This document shows positions 1 to 6,866 of a stretch of 10,648 nt of DNA, piece after piece. The notes under the pieces are model-generated. The model was not told where the DNA came from. It searched no databases and saw nothing but the letters and a program-made list of their open reading frames with translations. The position numbers were made by a program, and so were the translations under genes. Every line of letters starts with the position of its first letter. Position 1 is the first letter of the stretch. Location: contig PIXT01000101.1 of NCBI GenBank assembly GCA_003096235.1, forward strand, positions 1-10,648. Reading direction: 5' to 3'. Source of the DNA: Candidatus Bathyarchaeum sp. (GTDB taxonomy: Archaea > Thermoproteota > Bathyarchaeia > Bathyarchaeales > Bathyarchaeaceae).

Positions 1-297
1 TCAGTTCCCGGATACATGAACCCCACAGGCGGATATGGAAGGGGAGGAGGAAGAGGACGCGGTAGAGGCTGGGGCAGAGGCTTTGGTAGAGGACGTTTTG
101 GATACCCACAACCAGTAGCAGTTCCCGCTTACCCACCAGCATATCAGCCAGTAACTCAACAACAGTCGCCAGAACAAGAAATTGCAGCTTTAGAAAACTA
201 TCAGAAAGACTTGGAGGCAGAAAAAACAGATCTTGAACAAGAAATGGGCGGCGTCAAATCCAGAATCGAAGAACTAAAAGCAAAAGTTGACAAGTAA
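1..297 (+). CDS. DUF5320-type Gly/Arg-rich coiled-coil protein, 5' end missing
   Basis: Only the 3' part is in the window. The reading frame is open from base 1 (Ser-Val-Pro-Gly-Tyr before the first Met at 16). Family members carry a similar VPG(Y/F)-N-P stretch inside the protein, so the ATG at 16 is probably internal. The visible 98 residues have three parts: a Gly/Arg-rich tract (about residues 10-34, repeated GRG with aromatic residues), a Pro/Tyr/Gln linker (about 35-56), and a charged Glu/Lys helix likely to form a coiled coil (about 58-98). This is the layout of DUF5320 proteins, whose function is unknown. They are often encoded beside NifX/NifB-type dinitrogenase-cofactor-domain proteins, as here, 70 bases upstream of one. 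A partner or scaffold role in iron-sulfur or metal handling is inference. The family call rests on composition and context. Confidence 0.75.
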   Translation, partial: SVPGYMNPTGGYGRGGGRGRGRGWGRGFGRGRFGYPQPVAVPAYPPAYQPVTQQQSPEQEIAALENYQKDLEAEKTDLEQEMGGVKSRIEELKAKVDK

Positions 298-349
298 ACA
301 AACAGCCAGCAGGGAACGTGATAACAGCGTCTATTAAGGAACATGTTCA

Positions 350-360
350 GGGGGAGGTGA
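350..360 (+). promoter_or_regulatory. Strong Shine-Dalgarno site deciding a TTG start
   Basis: GGGGGAGGTGA lies seven bases upstream of the TTG at 368. No ATG or GTG is available at the conserved N-terminus of the downstream protein, so this site fixes TTG as the start. It follows a short palindrome, GAACATGTTC, at about 339-348, whose meaning is unclear. Confidence 0.8.
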
Positions 361-367
361 ATTTTTT

Positions 368-712
368 TTGGTAAATCTTAGATTAGCAATCGCAACAAAC
401 GGAAAAGATGGACTAGAGGACAAGGTATCAAACGTTTTTGGTAGAGCCGAAACGTTTACTATTGTAGAGGCTGAAGACGCAAACATAACAAGCGTGAAAA
501 TACTGCAGAACCCTGCAACAACATATCATCATGGAGCTGGACCAATCTCAGTTAAAATGTTGATTGATGAAGGCGTGAAAGTTGTGCTTGCCAATGAGAT
601 GGGGTTTGGCGCAGCTGAACTGCTAAAACAGCACAACATAAAGGTCATACCAGTTAAACCAGGCACAAACGTTGAAGATGCCACTAAAAAGGCAATCAAT
701 GCACATAAGTAA
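368..712 (+). CDS. NifX/NifB-type dinitrogenase FeMo-cofactor domain protein
   Basis: A 114-residue single-domain protein of the dinitrogenase iron-molybdenum cofactor biosynthesis family (NifX, NafY and the NifB C-terminus). The N-terminal strand LRLAIATNGKDG, the phrase VSNVFGRAETFTIVE, the central YHHGAGP and the following VVLANEMGFGAAELL are family hallmarks. The family folds like RNase H and binds Fe-S or FeMo-type clusters. Stand-alone archaeal members occur in organisms without nitrogenase, and no nif gene is visible here, so a general Fe-S cluster carrier or storage role is more likely than nitrogen fixation. Translation starts at TTG with a strong ribosome binding site. It probably forms an operon with the DUF5320-type gene upstream. 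It converges on the RNase HII gene, leaving 33 bases between them. Confidence 0.88.
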   Translation: MVNLRLAIATNGKDGLEDKVSNVFGRAETFTIVEAEDANITSVKILQNPATTYHHGAGPISVKMLIDEGVKVVLANEMGFGAAELLKQHNIKVIPVKPGTNVEDATKKAINAHK

Positions 713-745
713 CGCTAGACAGATTTAGAAAACAAACTAAAAAAT

Positions 746-1408
746 TTAGAGCAGTTTCTTTTGTCGAGAATCTGATTCTGTTTTGATTCTTTTTGAGGTT
801 TTCCATGATTTTCTCACAAAATCTGGGTAGGAGCCAAACTTTCTTATCCAGTCACCCATGAATGTTGTTGTTTTTGAGTCGCTGGGGTAACCGCAACCCA
901 GATTGCCGTGTTTTTTTTGCAGATTGGAAATCACCAAATCCCGTTCCACCTTTGCGATGATAGAAGCAGCCGATACAACAGGATAATTTAGGTCTGCCTT
1001 GTGCTCAGACACAATGTTAAGCTGAAAATCAAGGTTTTCTGCAATGTGTTCTCCAAAACGTTGTGCATTAACATCTGACGCATCCACATAAACTGAATCG
1101 GGCTTCAGAATCGCTATTACTTTTGCCATGGCTTGTGCCTCGAAGCGGTTCAGCCTATGAAGCCTTTTTCCTGTTTCAACAACTCTGTCAATCTCAGCAG
1201 GAGACAAAAACACGACATGACAATTTAGAGCCAACTCTCTTATCTGTGTTGCAAGGGTTTCGCGTTTTTGGGGCGAAAGGAGCTTAGAATCCTTCACGCC
1301 AAAATCTACCAGCTTAGGTAAATCCTTTTCATCAATACAGACGCCTGCTATGACCAATGGACCAAGAACGGATCCGCGACCAGCTTCGTCAACTCCAGAC
1401 ACTAGCAT
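746..1408 (-). CDS. rnhB: Ribonuclease HII
   Basis: This enzyme cleaves the RNA strand of RNA-DNA hybrids and removes single ribonucleotides from DNA, acting in the cytoplasm with divalent metal. The 220 residues match the usual archaeal length of about 200-230. The N-terminus GVDEAGRGS carries catalytic Asp7 and Glu8. The other expected carboxylates are Asp109 in VYVDASD and Asp139 in HKADLNYPVVSAASI, with the same 30-residue spacing as in well-studied archaeal enzymes. The DSKLLSP phrase near residue 40 is also typical. The ATG at 1408 gives the exact family N-terminus. A possible TATA box about 26 bases upstream would make the transcript nearly leaderless, although AAAGG upstream could act as a weak binding site. 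The C-terminal tail is Lys/Arg-rich. The gene appears monocistronic. Confidence 0.96.
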   Translation of the reverse strand: MLVSGVDEAGRGSVLGPLVIAGVCIDEKDLPKLVDFGVKDSKLLSPQKRETLATQIRELALNCHVVFLSPAEIDRVVETGKRLHRLNRFEAQAMAKVIAILKPDSVYVDASDVNAQRFGEHIAENLDFQLNIVSEHKADLNYPVVSAASIIAKVERDLVISNLQKKHGNLGCGYPSDSKTTTFMGDWIRKFGSYPDFVRKSWKTSKRIKTESDSRQKKLL

Positions 1409-1430
1409 ATTTAGAACCTTTGTTTATCGC

Positions 1431-1438
1431 TATTTTAG
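1431..1438 (-). promoter_or_regulatory. Putative TATA box of rnhB
   Basis: CTAAAATA on the minus strand is centred about 26 bases before the ATG at 1408, the distance expected between an archaeal TATA box and a transcription start. The surrounding gap (1409-1579) is A-rich on this strand, so chance matches are possible. Confidence 0.4.
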
Positions 1439-1579
1439 TGTCACGTATTTTTTAGTCTAAGTATTTTGTGGTTTTTTTAGTGTGCGTGTTTTTGTTTGTT
1501 TTATGTTTTTCAGTTACGGTTGTGTAGTTTTTGTGCTTTTTGCTGCACACGATTTAGGTATCCCACAGTATTGAGCAAA

Positions 1580-2992
1580 CTAAAGTGTTTGGTTCCAATA
1601 GAAAACTGTGTCATATTTTTCTTCAACTGGAAACTCGGGGTCTTCGTATACTATGTCCAAGTTCAAGCCGTATTCTTGGAGAAGATAATTACGCCAAGCC
1701 CATATTTGTTCTGACTGTTCATCAGCTTCCCATAATCCCCAAATTGTGTCTTCAGGTTTTCTCATGCCCCATGCGTAATTGTTGGGTAAAACTAGAACTG
1801 CTTCGCTAGAGATGGAGCCTTGTTTTAATTCAGGATTTTGTAGCACATCATTCCAGAATTGTTCCAAAGCCACAAAATGCTCTTCTTGTAATGTTCCATA
1901 TGGTCCGGTCATGTTTTGTGCATAATTGAAGATGATGCCATATTTTGCGCCTGTTGTGTAGGCGGTTGTCAGTTGATTTAAAATTGCTTCTCCAGTATCC
2001 AAGTATGGAAGATTGTTATATTTCCAAGTTATTATTGCGCCCCACTCTTTATTTTGTAAATTGGCTGCTCCTCTTACCAATGCGATGTCATGTTCTAGTG
2101 TATGATTCCATCCTACCTGAGTAAGTATTACATCATAACCGCATAGATAGTCAAACCAGTATAGCGCGTAATCAGATGTGAAAGTTGTAAAATCAATGTT
2201 GAGATACATTCCACGTTCAAGGTTAGAGTTGTGGCAGTCAACAAACATGTCTGTAGTTTCATCACAAGTTTGAAACGGGCGATTGCTCAGTAATTCTTCG
2301 TAACTATAAGTTGTGGTGTAGTTATCCATTGGAATTGGCGGGTTATTACGTTCTTGAATCTTAGCAGAAATTGTTCCGTTAGGATAAAATGTGGCAAATA
2401 TAATGTTCAAGAACGTAGAGTTGCCTTCTTCATAAAAATCATGCGTAGTTACAAGCAAATCACCGTTGGATTGGAAAGTGACCACTGACTTATCAGGCAA
2501 ATAACAAGATACACTTCCGTTTGCCATTTTTTTAATTTCACCATTGGTAGAGCTGTCCCAAAAACTTACATCCCCGTCAAGCATTTTTCCTGCAAGTTCG
2601 TCACCAAAATAAACACCCAAGAACTTGTCAGCCCAACGCTCATCAAAAGTTTGAAGCCAATTGTTCCGATAATTCCAGTGTTGACTACCGAAATAAATTA
2701 TAAAGGATAGGTCGGAATCTACGGCGTAGTCACAAATTTCGTTTAGTTTATCTGGTTCTCGTTGTAGTGAACCGGATTGGATTACAAACAGATTAGTGTA
2801 GTTTTTTACTTTGTCAATGAGTTGTTTTGCTTCAGAAACTGAATCGCCACAATAGGTAACTCCAACATAAAACGTTTCTTGGTTCGACAAATTTTGGTTA
2901 TAACTGGAATTCCAAACAACGACGCTGGCGGAAAGCAGGATTATAGCAACGATAAATACGGTGATAATCTTAATCCGATTCAAATTACTCAC
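1580..2992 (-). CDS. Secreted or membrane-anchored glycosidase-like protein (putative TIM barrel)
   Basis: A 470-residue protein of unrecognised family. Residues 9-27 form one hydrophobic segment after a basic start, so it is a signal peptide or anchor and the rest lies outside the cell. Short strands followed by helices (YVGVTY at 42, LFVIQSG at 68, LSFIIYFG at 95, FLGVYFGDEL at 124, WGAIITWKY at 317, KYGIIFNYAQN at 350) suggest a TIM barrel. Asp131-Glu132 at a strand end is a plausible catalytic acid pair. A strand-rich, substrate-like insertion occupies about 138-250. Ten Asn-X-Ser/Thr sequons (residues 28, 34, 64, 158, 191, 205, 224, 296, 360, 467) fit an archaeal surface glycoprotein. 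Six cysteines lie after the anchor. Translation starts at GTG with no ribosome binding site but a TATA-like box about 24 bases upstream, so the mRNA may be leaderless. Polysaccharide hydrolysis is inference. Confidence 0.7.
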   Translation of the reverse strand: MSNLNRIKIITVFIVAIILLSASVVVWNSSYNQNLSNQETFYVGVTYCGDSVSEAKQLIDKVKNYTNLFVIQSGSLQREPDKLNEICDYAVDSDLSFIIYFGSQHWNYRNNWLQTFDERWADKFLGVYFGDELAGKMLDGDVSFWDSSTNGEIKKMANGSVSCYLPDKSVVTFQSNGDLLVTTHDFYEEGNSTFLNIIFATFYPNGTISAKIQERNNPPIPMDNYTTTYSYEELLSNRPFQTCDETTDMFVDCHNSNLERGMYLNIDFTTFTSDYALYWFDYLCGYDVILTQVGWNHTLEHDIALVRGAANLQNKEWGAIITWKYNNLPYLDTGEAILNQLTTAYTTGAKYGIIFNYAQNMTGPYGTLQEEHFVALEQFWNDVLQNPELKQGSISSEAVLVLPNNYAWGMRKPEDTIWGLWEADEQSEQIWAWRNYLLQEYGLNLDIVYEDPEFPVEEKYDTVFYWNQTL

Positions 2993-3010
2993 GTTACGAG
3001 CCTATTTGAA

Positions 3011-3018
3011 ATATAAAT
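3011..3018 (-). promoter_or_regulatory. TATA-like box of the secreted glycosidase-like gene
   Basis: The minus strand reads TTATTTATATTTC, with the TATA core at about 3011-3018. A start site 24-26 bases downstream falls at about 2988-2992, on the GTG start codon. No Shine-Dalgarno sequence precedes that codon, in keeping with leaderless initiation. Confidence 0.5.
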
Positions 3019-3203
3019 AAAAGGATTGTTGTCAAAGAACCTTGACCAAAAAAATATCAGCACAATCTGTTTGAGTTAATTGAATAATTGTTACGTGTGA
3101 AAACAGAAAAAAGCTGCGTTCCCTGAAAAAACCAGAGTTCTGATTTAGGATTAAATGAAAACGAAAGATTGTTCATTTATCGTATGTAAGCGAACTTCAG
3201 TAA

Positions 3204-3599
3204 TTATGCTGTTTGCTTGATTGCTTGGGTATTATTAGTTTGACTTGTTTGTGTATATTGGCTTTCTAGATGATAGGCGTACCAGATGCCGTATGGCAGG
3301 TAGATTGCTAGAGGCAAAAATAGACTGGCTAACAAGAGAAATGGATTGTACATTAATGGCAAAATAACACTAAATATCACCAGAAATATCCCATGTAGAA
3401 TCATCAACAAGCCAATACGCATATTTACATTCATCCATACATCCTGATTTCTGATTGTGGGAGGAATTTTAACTCCAATAAAACTGTTTACTGTCTTCTT
3501 TTTACCCAAATGATACGTAAAGTAACCAACAAGAACAAACAGCAAACCAAAAGATGAGCCAAAAAAGAACAAAGCAAAGAATGCGTTTGTTGTCAGCAA
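3204..3599 (-). CDS. SdpI-family membrane protein
   Basis: A 131-residue integral membrane protein with three hydrophobic segments (about 8-29, 63-83 and 87-109). The loop after the first segment reads IGVKIPPTIRNQDVWMNVNM, close to the SdpI-family signature of G-R/K-x-P-x-T followed by D/E-x-V-W and N. Bacillus SdpI gives immunity to the SdpC toxin and also takes part in signalling. Archaeal members are common and of unknown function, and no toxin gene is seen here. The tail after residue 110 is hydrophilic and rich in Gln, Thr and Asn. The TTG start is supported by GAGGTGA seven bases upstream (3607-3613). It is the first gene on its strand here and lies 211 bases before the glycosidase-like gene, so the two are probably transcribed separately. 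Confidence 0.78.
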   Translation of the reverse strand: MLTTNAFFALFFFGSSFGLLFVLVGYFTYHLGKKKTVNSFIGVKIPPTIRNQDVWMNVNMRIGLLMILHGIFLVIFSVILPLMYNPFLLLASLFLPLAIYLPYGIWYAYHLESQYTQTSQTNNTQAIKQTA

Positions 3600-3606
3600 A
3601 ACAGCT

Positions 3607-3613
3607 TCACCTC
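3607..3613 (-). promoter_or_regulatory. Shine-Dalgarno site of the SdpI-family gene
   Basis: GAGGTGA on the minus strand ends seven bases before the TTG at 3599 and settles that start. The same heptamer precedes dnaG with nearly the same spacing. Confidence 0.75.
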
Positions 3614-3620
3614 AAACAAG

Positions 3621-3640
3621 CTAAACTATTATTCTAAACT
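3621..3640. repeat. Direct repeat in the SdpI-gene leader region
   Basis: CTAAACT occurs twice with a six-base AT spacer (3621-3627 and 3634-3640). It starts eight bases beyond the ribosome binding site of the SdpI-family gene, where a regulator or the basal transcription machinery could bind. The repeat is short and AT-rich, so it may be chance. Confidence 0.3.
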
Positions 3641-3849
3641 TTTTCTACTTTTTGGTTGTTTTTTAGTACATCAGAGCTTATCTAGAAACATTTAGATATC
3701 GTGAAAGCATTGCTGCGCATCAATCATTTACATTCATGTGAACCTCTCTGTAAAACATCGGTTTTTATCCGAGAAAAAAAGGCTGTTTTCAACAATGTAC
3801 CTCTTAGTATGCTAATATGATTTGCAAGCTAGAAGTTGTTTTGGTTTAC

Positions 3850-3857
3850 TTAAAATA
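3850..3857 (+). promoter_or_regulatory. Putative TATA box of cutA
   Basis: TTAAAATA is centred about 35 bases before the cutA ATG. A start site about 25 bases downstream falls near 3879, giving a leader of about ten bases that just contains the GTGGGAG binding site. Confidence 0.5.
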
Positions 3858-3888
3858 TCGCGGGTCTAATGTTTTTGTGGGAGAACTT

Positions 3889-4212
3889 ATGTCATACAAT
3901 ATTGTAATTATGACAGCCCCTAACAAACAAGAAGCTGCAGAGATAGTTCACACGCTTCTAGAAGAACGGTTAATCGCCTGCGCCAACATTTTGGATTCTG
4001 TTCAATCATTTTTCTGGTGGAAAGGAAAAATAGATGAAGAAAATGAGGCTATGGTTGTCATGAAGTCGCATTCGAGTCTCTTTGAAAAGCTCTCGAAAAG
4101 AGTGCTGGAGCTTCACAGCTACGACACTCCAGAGATTTTGGCGCTTCCTGTAGTTAATGGGTCACAGTCTTACTTGGATTGGATGAAACATAGCCTTGAA
4201 TCGGTGAAATAA
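3889..4212 (+). CDS. cutA: CutA1 divalent-cation tolerance family protein
   Basis: At 107 residues it has the normal CutA1 length. CutA1 proteins form very stable trimers. Members have been linked to divalent metal tolerance, but the biochemical role is unsettled. Diagnostic stretches are VIMTAPNKQEAAEIVHTLLE at the start, RLIACANIL (28-35), FFWWKGKI (41-48) and the end HSYDTPEILALPVVNGSQSY (76-95). The start was chosen at ATG 3889 because the family N-terminus begins there and GGGAG lies five bases upstream. A TTG-, GTG- or ATG-led extension back to 3817 would add 24 residues foreign to the family and run through the TATA box. The next gene begins three bases after the stop codon, so the two are co-transcribed. 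Confidence 0.95.
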   Translation: MSYNIVIMTAPNKQEAAEIVHTLLEERLIACANILDSVQSFFWWKGKIDEENEAMVVMKSHSSLFEKLSKRVLELHSYDTPEILALPVVNGSQSYLDWMKHSLESVK

Positions 4213-4215
4213 GAA

Positions 4216-4929
4216 ATGGCTAAGAAGCCGATGAAACGGGCAGAACAATTAGAGGTAGTTTACGACAAAAATCACTGGAAAGTTTTGAAGCAGTTAAGGT
4301 CAAAAACTGTTCAGATAATGGAGGCACTGGATAACTGCCATCTGCGCTCTATTGTTAATGGCAGTGTTGCTCGAGGCGATGTTTCGCAAACAAGCGACAT
4401 AGACTTGTTTTTGCCTGACCCTCCATCTTCTTTTATTGTTGAAACGGTTCTTGAACGGTCTGGTTTTCGGGGCTACAACCGAAAAATTGTGCAGGCTACA
4501 CCGCTTTACGCCTTGAAAGGATACATCGAGTTGAATCATCAAACTAGTTTGTCGTTTCCGTTGGTGAAGCTTCGTCCAGTAGAAAAAGAGTTTTACAGAT
4601 TTGGGGGCGAGGCTGTGCTTTCCACAATAAAAGAGGATAAACGTGTTGTAGGGGTAGACAAGCGGCTCATGCTCATAAAACCCACAGCAAAAGGTCACGT
4701 AGAAAGTTCAGTGGTAGGTCAAGAAAAAGAGGCATCCAACATGTTGGGCGTCTCCCTCAACACGGTATTGGATCGTACACGTGCACTTCTACGCCGTGAC
4801 AAGGTGGGAAGAACAGGAGTCTTCATCGAAAAAGAGTTAGCTCCCGACGAAACATTTGAACAGGCTATGAAAAAACTTGCAGACCAAAACCCAGCTGTTC
4901 GCAGACGAACCAAATTTTACCAAAAATAG
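4216..4929 (+). CDS. Nucleotidyltransferase-domain protein with HTH-like C-terminus
   Basis: A 237-residue protein with a polymerase-beta-type nucleotidyltransferase fold near the N-terminus. NGSVARGDVSQTSDIDLFL (48-66) provides the Gly-Ser turn and the metal-binding Asp61 and Asp63. The substrate is unknown; the family adds nucleotides to RNA, proteins or antibiotics. Residues about 90-150 (QATPLYALKGYIEL, then SFPLVKLRPVEKEFYRFGGE) look like the rest of the catalytic domain. Residues about 165-200 (GQEKEASNMLGVSLNTVLDR) resemble a helix-turn-helix, followed by a basic end. No MNT/HEPN partner is adjacent, so a toxin-antitoxin role has no support. GGTGA lies nine bases upstream, inside the end of cutA. 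The tight coupling to cutA suggests shared expression; a functional link is inference. Confidence 0.82.
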   Translation: MAKKPMKRAEQLEVVYDKNHWKVLKQLRSKTVQIMEALDNCHLRSIVNGSVARGDVSQTSDIDLFLPDPPSSFIVETVLERSGFRGYNRKIVQATPLYALKGYIELNHQTSLSFPLVKLRPVEKEFYRFGGEAVLSTIKEDKRVVGVDKRLMLIKPTAKGHVESSVVGQEKEASNMLGVSLNTVLDRTRALLRRDKVGRTGVFIEKELAPDETFEQAMKKLADQNPAVRRRTKFYQK

Positions 4930-5025
4930 ATTGACTGCACAATCAACCAATTCAGACATTGCTAGTGTGTCCACTCAGTCTTTGTTATATCCCCAATACT
5001 CGAATGAAAAAATATCACACAAAAA

Positions 5026-5033
5026 ATAAAATA
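5026..5033 (+). promoter_or_regulatory. TATA box giving a probable leaderless transcript
   Basis: ATAAAATA is centred 26 bases upstream of the ATG at 5056, so transcription should begin almost on the start codon. No Shine-Dalgarno sequence lies before the ATG. Confidence 0.55.
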
Positions 5034-5055
5034 CTCACCTGATTAAAGCATAATC

Positions 5056-5628
5056 ATGAGATTGCTTACAAAAATTCTTATTCTCACAGGCGTAGTTGTG
5101 CTGGCATTTGGTTTCTTTCTGTTGGGTATAGGTTGGGTGGAACCAACTGGCGGTTATCGAACTAGCTATGAACCAATTTTTACTACAAGCATACCCGTAG
5201 AGCCTTTTGAGACCAAAACAGTTGAAATTGAGCTAAAAAATGATACAAACTACTCCTTTGAGTTCTCGACTTATCTAGATGAGCCCTTGAACGCAAGTTG
5301 GATTGTTCTTGATCCAGATGGACTGGAAGTGAATGTTTTTGATTTACGACAAATTACCCATAACACCGAGCAAGAAACTGTTTTTCGATCAATTGATGCA
5401 CGATTTAATTCCACTAGATCAGGAAACTACAGTGTGCTTATGACTAATCTTGATGGATACTCTTATTCAGCCGACTTTGTAATTAACGAATTAACCCATC
5501 TATGGATGGACCAATACAAGCATTTTTTTAATCCAGCACCAATGATTGCGTCTCCATTTATCTTAATAGGACTTGTCTTGTTAGTCATAGGACTAATTTT
5601 CAAAGATTCAAATGCGGCTAATCAATGA
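5056..5628 (+). CDS. Two-TM surface protein with an extracellular beta-rich domain
   Basis: A 190-residue protein I do not recognise. A hydrophobic N-terminal segment (6-26) and a C-terminal one (163-183) flank about 135 residues, so the middle part probably lies outside the cell with both ends at the membrane. That domain has alternating short strands (KTVEIELKN, SFEFSTYL, ASWIVLDPDG, GNYSVLMTNLDG), like small beta-sandwich modules such as the GOLD or prepeptidase-C type; this resemblance is by eye only. Sequons at Asn62, 65, 79, 118 and 124 suggest glycosylation. The DPDG turn at 86-89 is a frequent feature of such sandwiches. The gene stands alone with its own promoter and converges on pelota, 44 bases away. 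Confidence 0.72.
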   Translation: MRLLTKILILTGVVVLAFGFFLLGIGWVEPTGGYRTSYEPIFTTSIPVEPFETKTVEIELKNDTNYSFEFSTYLDEPLNASWIVLDPDGLEVNVFDLRQITHNTEQETVFRSIDARFNSTRSGNYSVLMTNLDGYSYSADFVINELTHLWMDQYKHFFNPAPMIASPFILIGLVLLVIGLIFKDSNAANQ

Positions 5629-5672
5629 TTCAAACAAAACCTGCAAGCTCAAGCGCACTTATGACATACCAG

Positions 5673-6752
5673 TTAGGGCAAGGGGAACCTTAGAAGTGCG
5701 GCGACGCCTCCTAGTGAAAGCAGTTTTGTTCCTGCTTCGTGCTCGGTGCTGATGACCATGATGTCTCCACGTGCTTCTTCAACGTTTTTTATGAGCGTTT
5801 CTAAGGCTATTCTTTTTTCGTCTGTGGTTTCTCTTAGAGTTGAATCTGCAACTAGAAGTTTCTCGACCGCGCCATAAGTAGATGCTTTTTCAACATCATC
5901 AAATCCGTAGGTTATTGTGCTTTTGCCTTGTCCAAGCCTAGCCAAGAGTTCCTCCATGGCTTTCATTTCGTCAGCGACTCTCATATGTTCAAGCATGTTA
6001 GAGAGAATCCCAGAACGAAGCGATTCTTGTATCCCAGATAAGCCTGCACTGTTTACCCCTTTAACGCCAATAATGGATGACGCAACATCTTTAGCCTCTT
6101 TATGCAGGTAATCAACAAAATCATCCTTGATGTATCCAGGTCCAATAACCACTATCGGACTATTAATTGGAGCCCATGCTTCCCGCAGCGATTTAAGTGC
6201 ACCCTTAAAAAAGAGCTGCTTTGCTTTTACCCGTTTTTCTGCCTCAAACTTTCCCGGAAGCTTAGCTCTCCATCCCGATTTCACGTCAATACCGTATTGA
6301 CGCAAAATAGCCACACAATACTCTTCATCATCCATCGAAATTATGGTCAGAGGCGCAGCTGTAATTTTGCTTGCACGACGCAATCGGTCTAACTCATGCT
6401 TCAGCCAATGCTTTTTGACGATAGTTACAGGCTTATTTATAGAAACATCTATCGTGTGCCGCGACCCCTTTATGCTCAGCTTTTCTGGCGCCGCACACAC
6501 AATCCCGTTTACCCTCAAACGATTAAGCACACGATCCCAATACATTTTTTCAACCTGCACACCAAGATTCACGGGAACCCTCTTTGCCTTTGTTGGTCGG
6601 GCATACTGATCGTCAGGTTTTGTTTGTCGGGTGGTGCGAGCGTGAACCTCATCACGTTTAAGAATTATGTTGTAAAGATGCCACAGGTCATCTAGACTCT
6701 CGGGCATAACCTTAGCGAAATGCTTCTTGAGGTCTATTCGAATAATCTTCAA
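5673..6752 (-). CDS. pelA: Pelota (Dom34), mRNA surveillance and ribosome rescue factor
   Basis: Archaeal Pelota is an aRF1 paralogue. With aEF1A it enters the A site of stalled ribosomes and, with ABCE1, splits them (no-go and non-stop decay). The 359 residues match the family. The N-terminal Sm-like domain (about 1-130) has the classic SLDDLWHLYNII and DEVHARTTRQTK. The central domain (about 134-250) contains APINSPIVVIGPGYIKDDF and, as expected, lacks the peptide-releasing GGQ. The C-terminal domain ends STEHEAGTKLLSLGGVAALL. The start was set at TTG 6752 because homologues begin close to M-K-I-I with a following DLKK, and AAAGGA lies about ten bases upstream. The TTG at 6887 would add 45 unrelated hydrophobic residues. 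Whether it has its own promoter is uncertain; it lies 147 bases after dnaG. Confidence 0.95.
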   Translation of the reverse strand: MKIIRIDLKKHFAKVMPESLDDLWHLYNIILKRDEVHARTTRQTKPDDQYARPTKAKRVPVNLGVQVEKMYWDRVLNRLRVNGIVCAAPEKLSIKGSRHTIDVSINKPVTIVKKHWLKHELDRLRRASKITAAPLTIISMDDEEYCVAILRQYGIDVKSGWRAKLPGKFEAEKRVKAKQLFFKGALKSLREAWAPINSPIVVIGPGYIKDDFVDYLHKEAKDVASSIIGVKGVNSAGLSGIQESLRSGILSNMLEHMRVADEMKAMEELLARLGQGKSTITYGFDDVEKASTYGAVEKLLVADSTLRETTDEKRIALETLIKNVEEARGDIMVISTEHEAGTKLLSLGGVAALLRFPLP

Positions 6753-6866
6753 AAAAGCTCTATCCTTTCCAAGACTGCACAGTGTAATAGTGGTTGCTAG
6801 AAGTGTTAAAAGCATATTGGGATAATGATGTCTGTTCTTGAAAACATTAATCAGACAAAAAGGGAA

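Larger units (their letters stand above)
3600..3888. other. Divergent intergenic region without a gene
   Basis: This 289-base gap separates the SdpI-family gene (leftward) from cutA (rightward). I find no RNA gene or convincing small ORF. It holds the CTAAACT direct repeat, a TTCATGTGAACCT motif (3733-3745) also found at 10607-10619, a small nested stem (AAAACA at 3752-3757 with TGTTTT at 3784-3789, enclosing TCGG/CCGA), and the cutA TATA box. Confidence 0.6.

Noticed and set aside
1496..1809. Two overlapping plus-strand frames of 72-74 codons
   Set aside because: They overlap the 3' end of the glycosidase-like gene on the other strand and have odd Cys/Phe-rich composition without a binding site or promoter.
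3752..3789. Nested stem as a small RNA or riboswitch
   Set aside because: The arms are only four to six bases, mostly AT, with no downstream gene at a suitable distance and no recognised fold.
4300..4698. 132-codon minus-strand frame
   Set aside because: It is antisense to the nucleotidyltransferase gene, has no family features and is rich in Cys, Phe and Asn as expected of a shadow.
4216..4929. MNT/HEPN toxin-antitoxin system
   Set aside because: The nucleotidyltransferase is larger than MNT antitoxins and no HEPN-type gene is adjacent; cutA precedes it and a surface protein follows.
6102..6695. Three plus-strand frames of 88-99 codons
   Set aside because: All lie opposite pelota, which matches its family along its full length.
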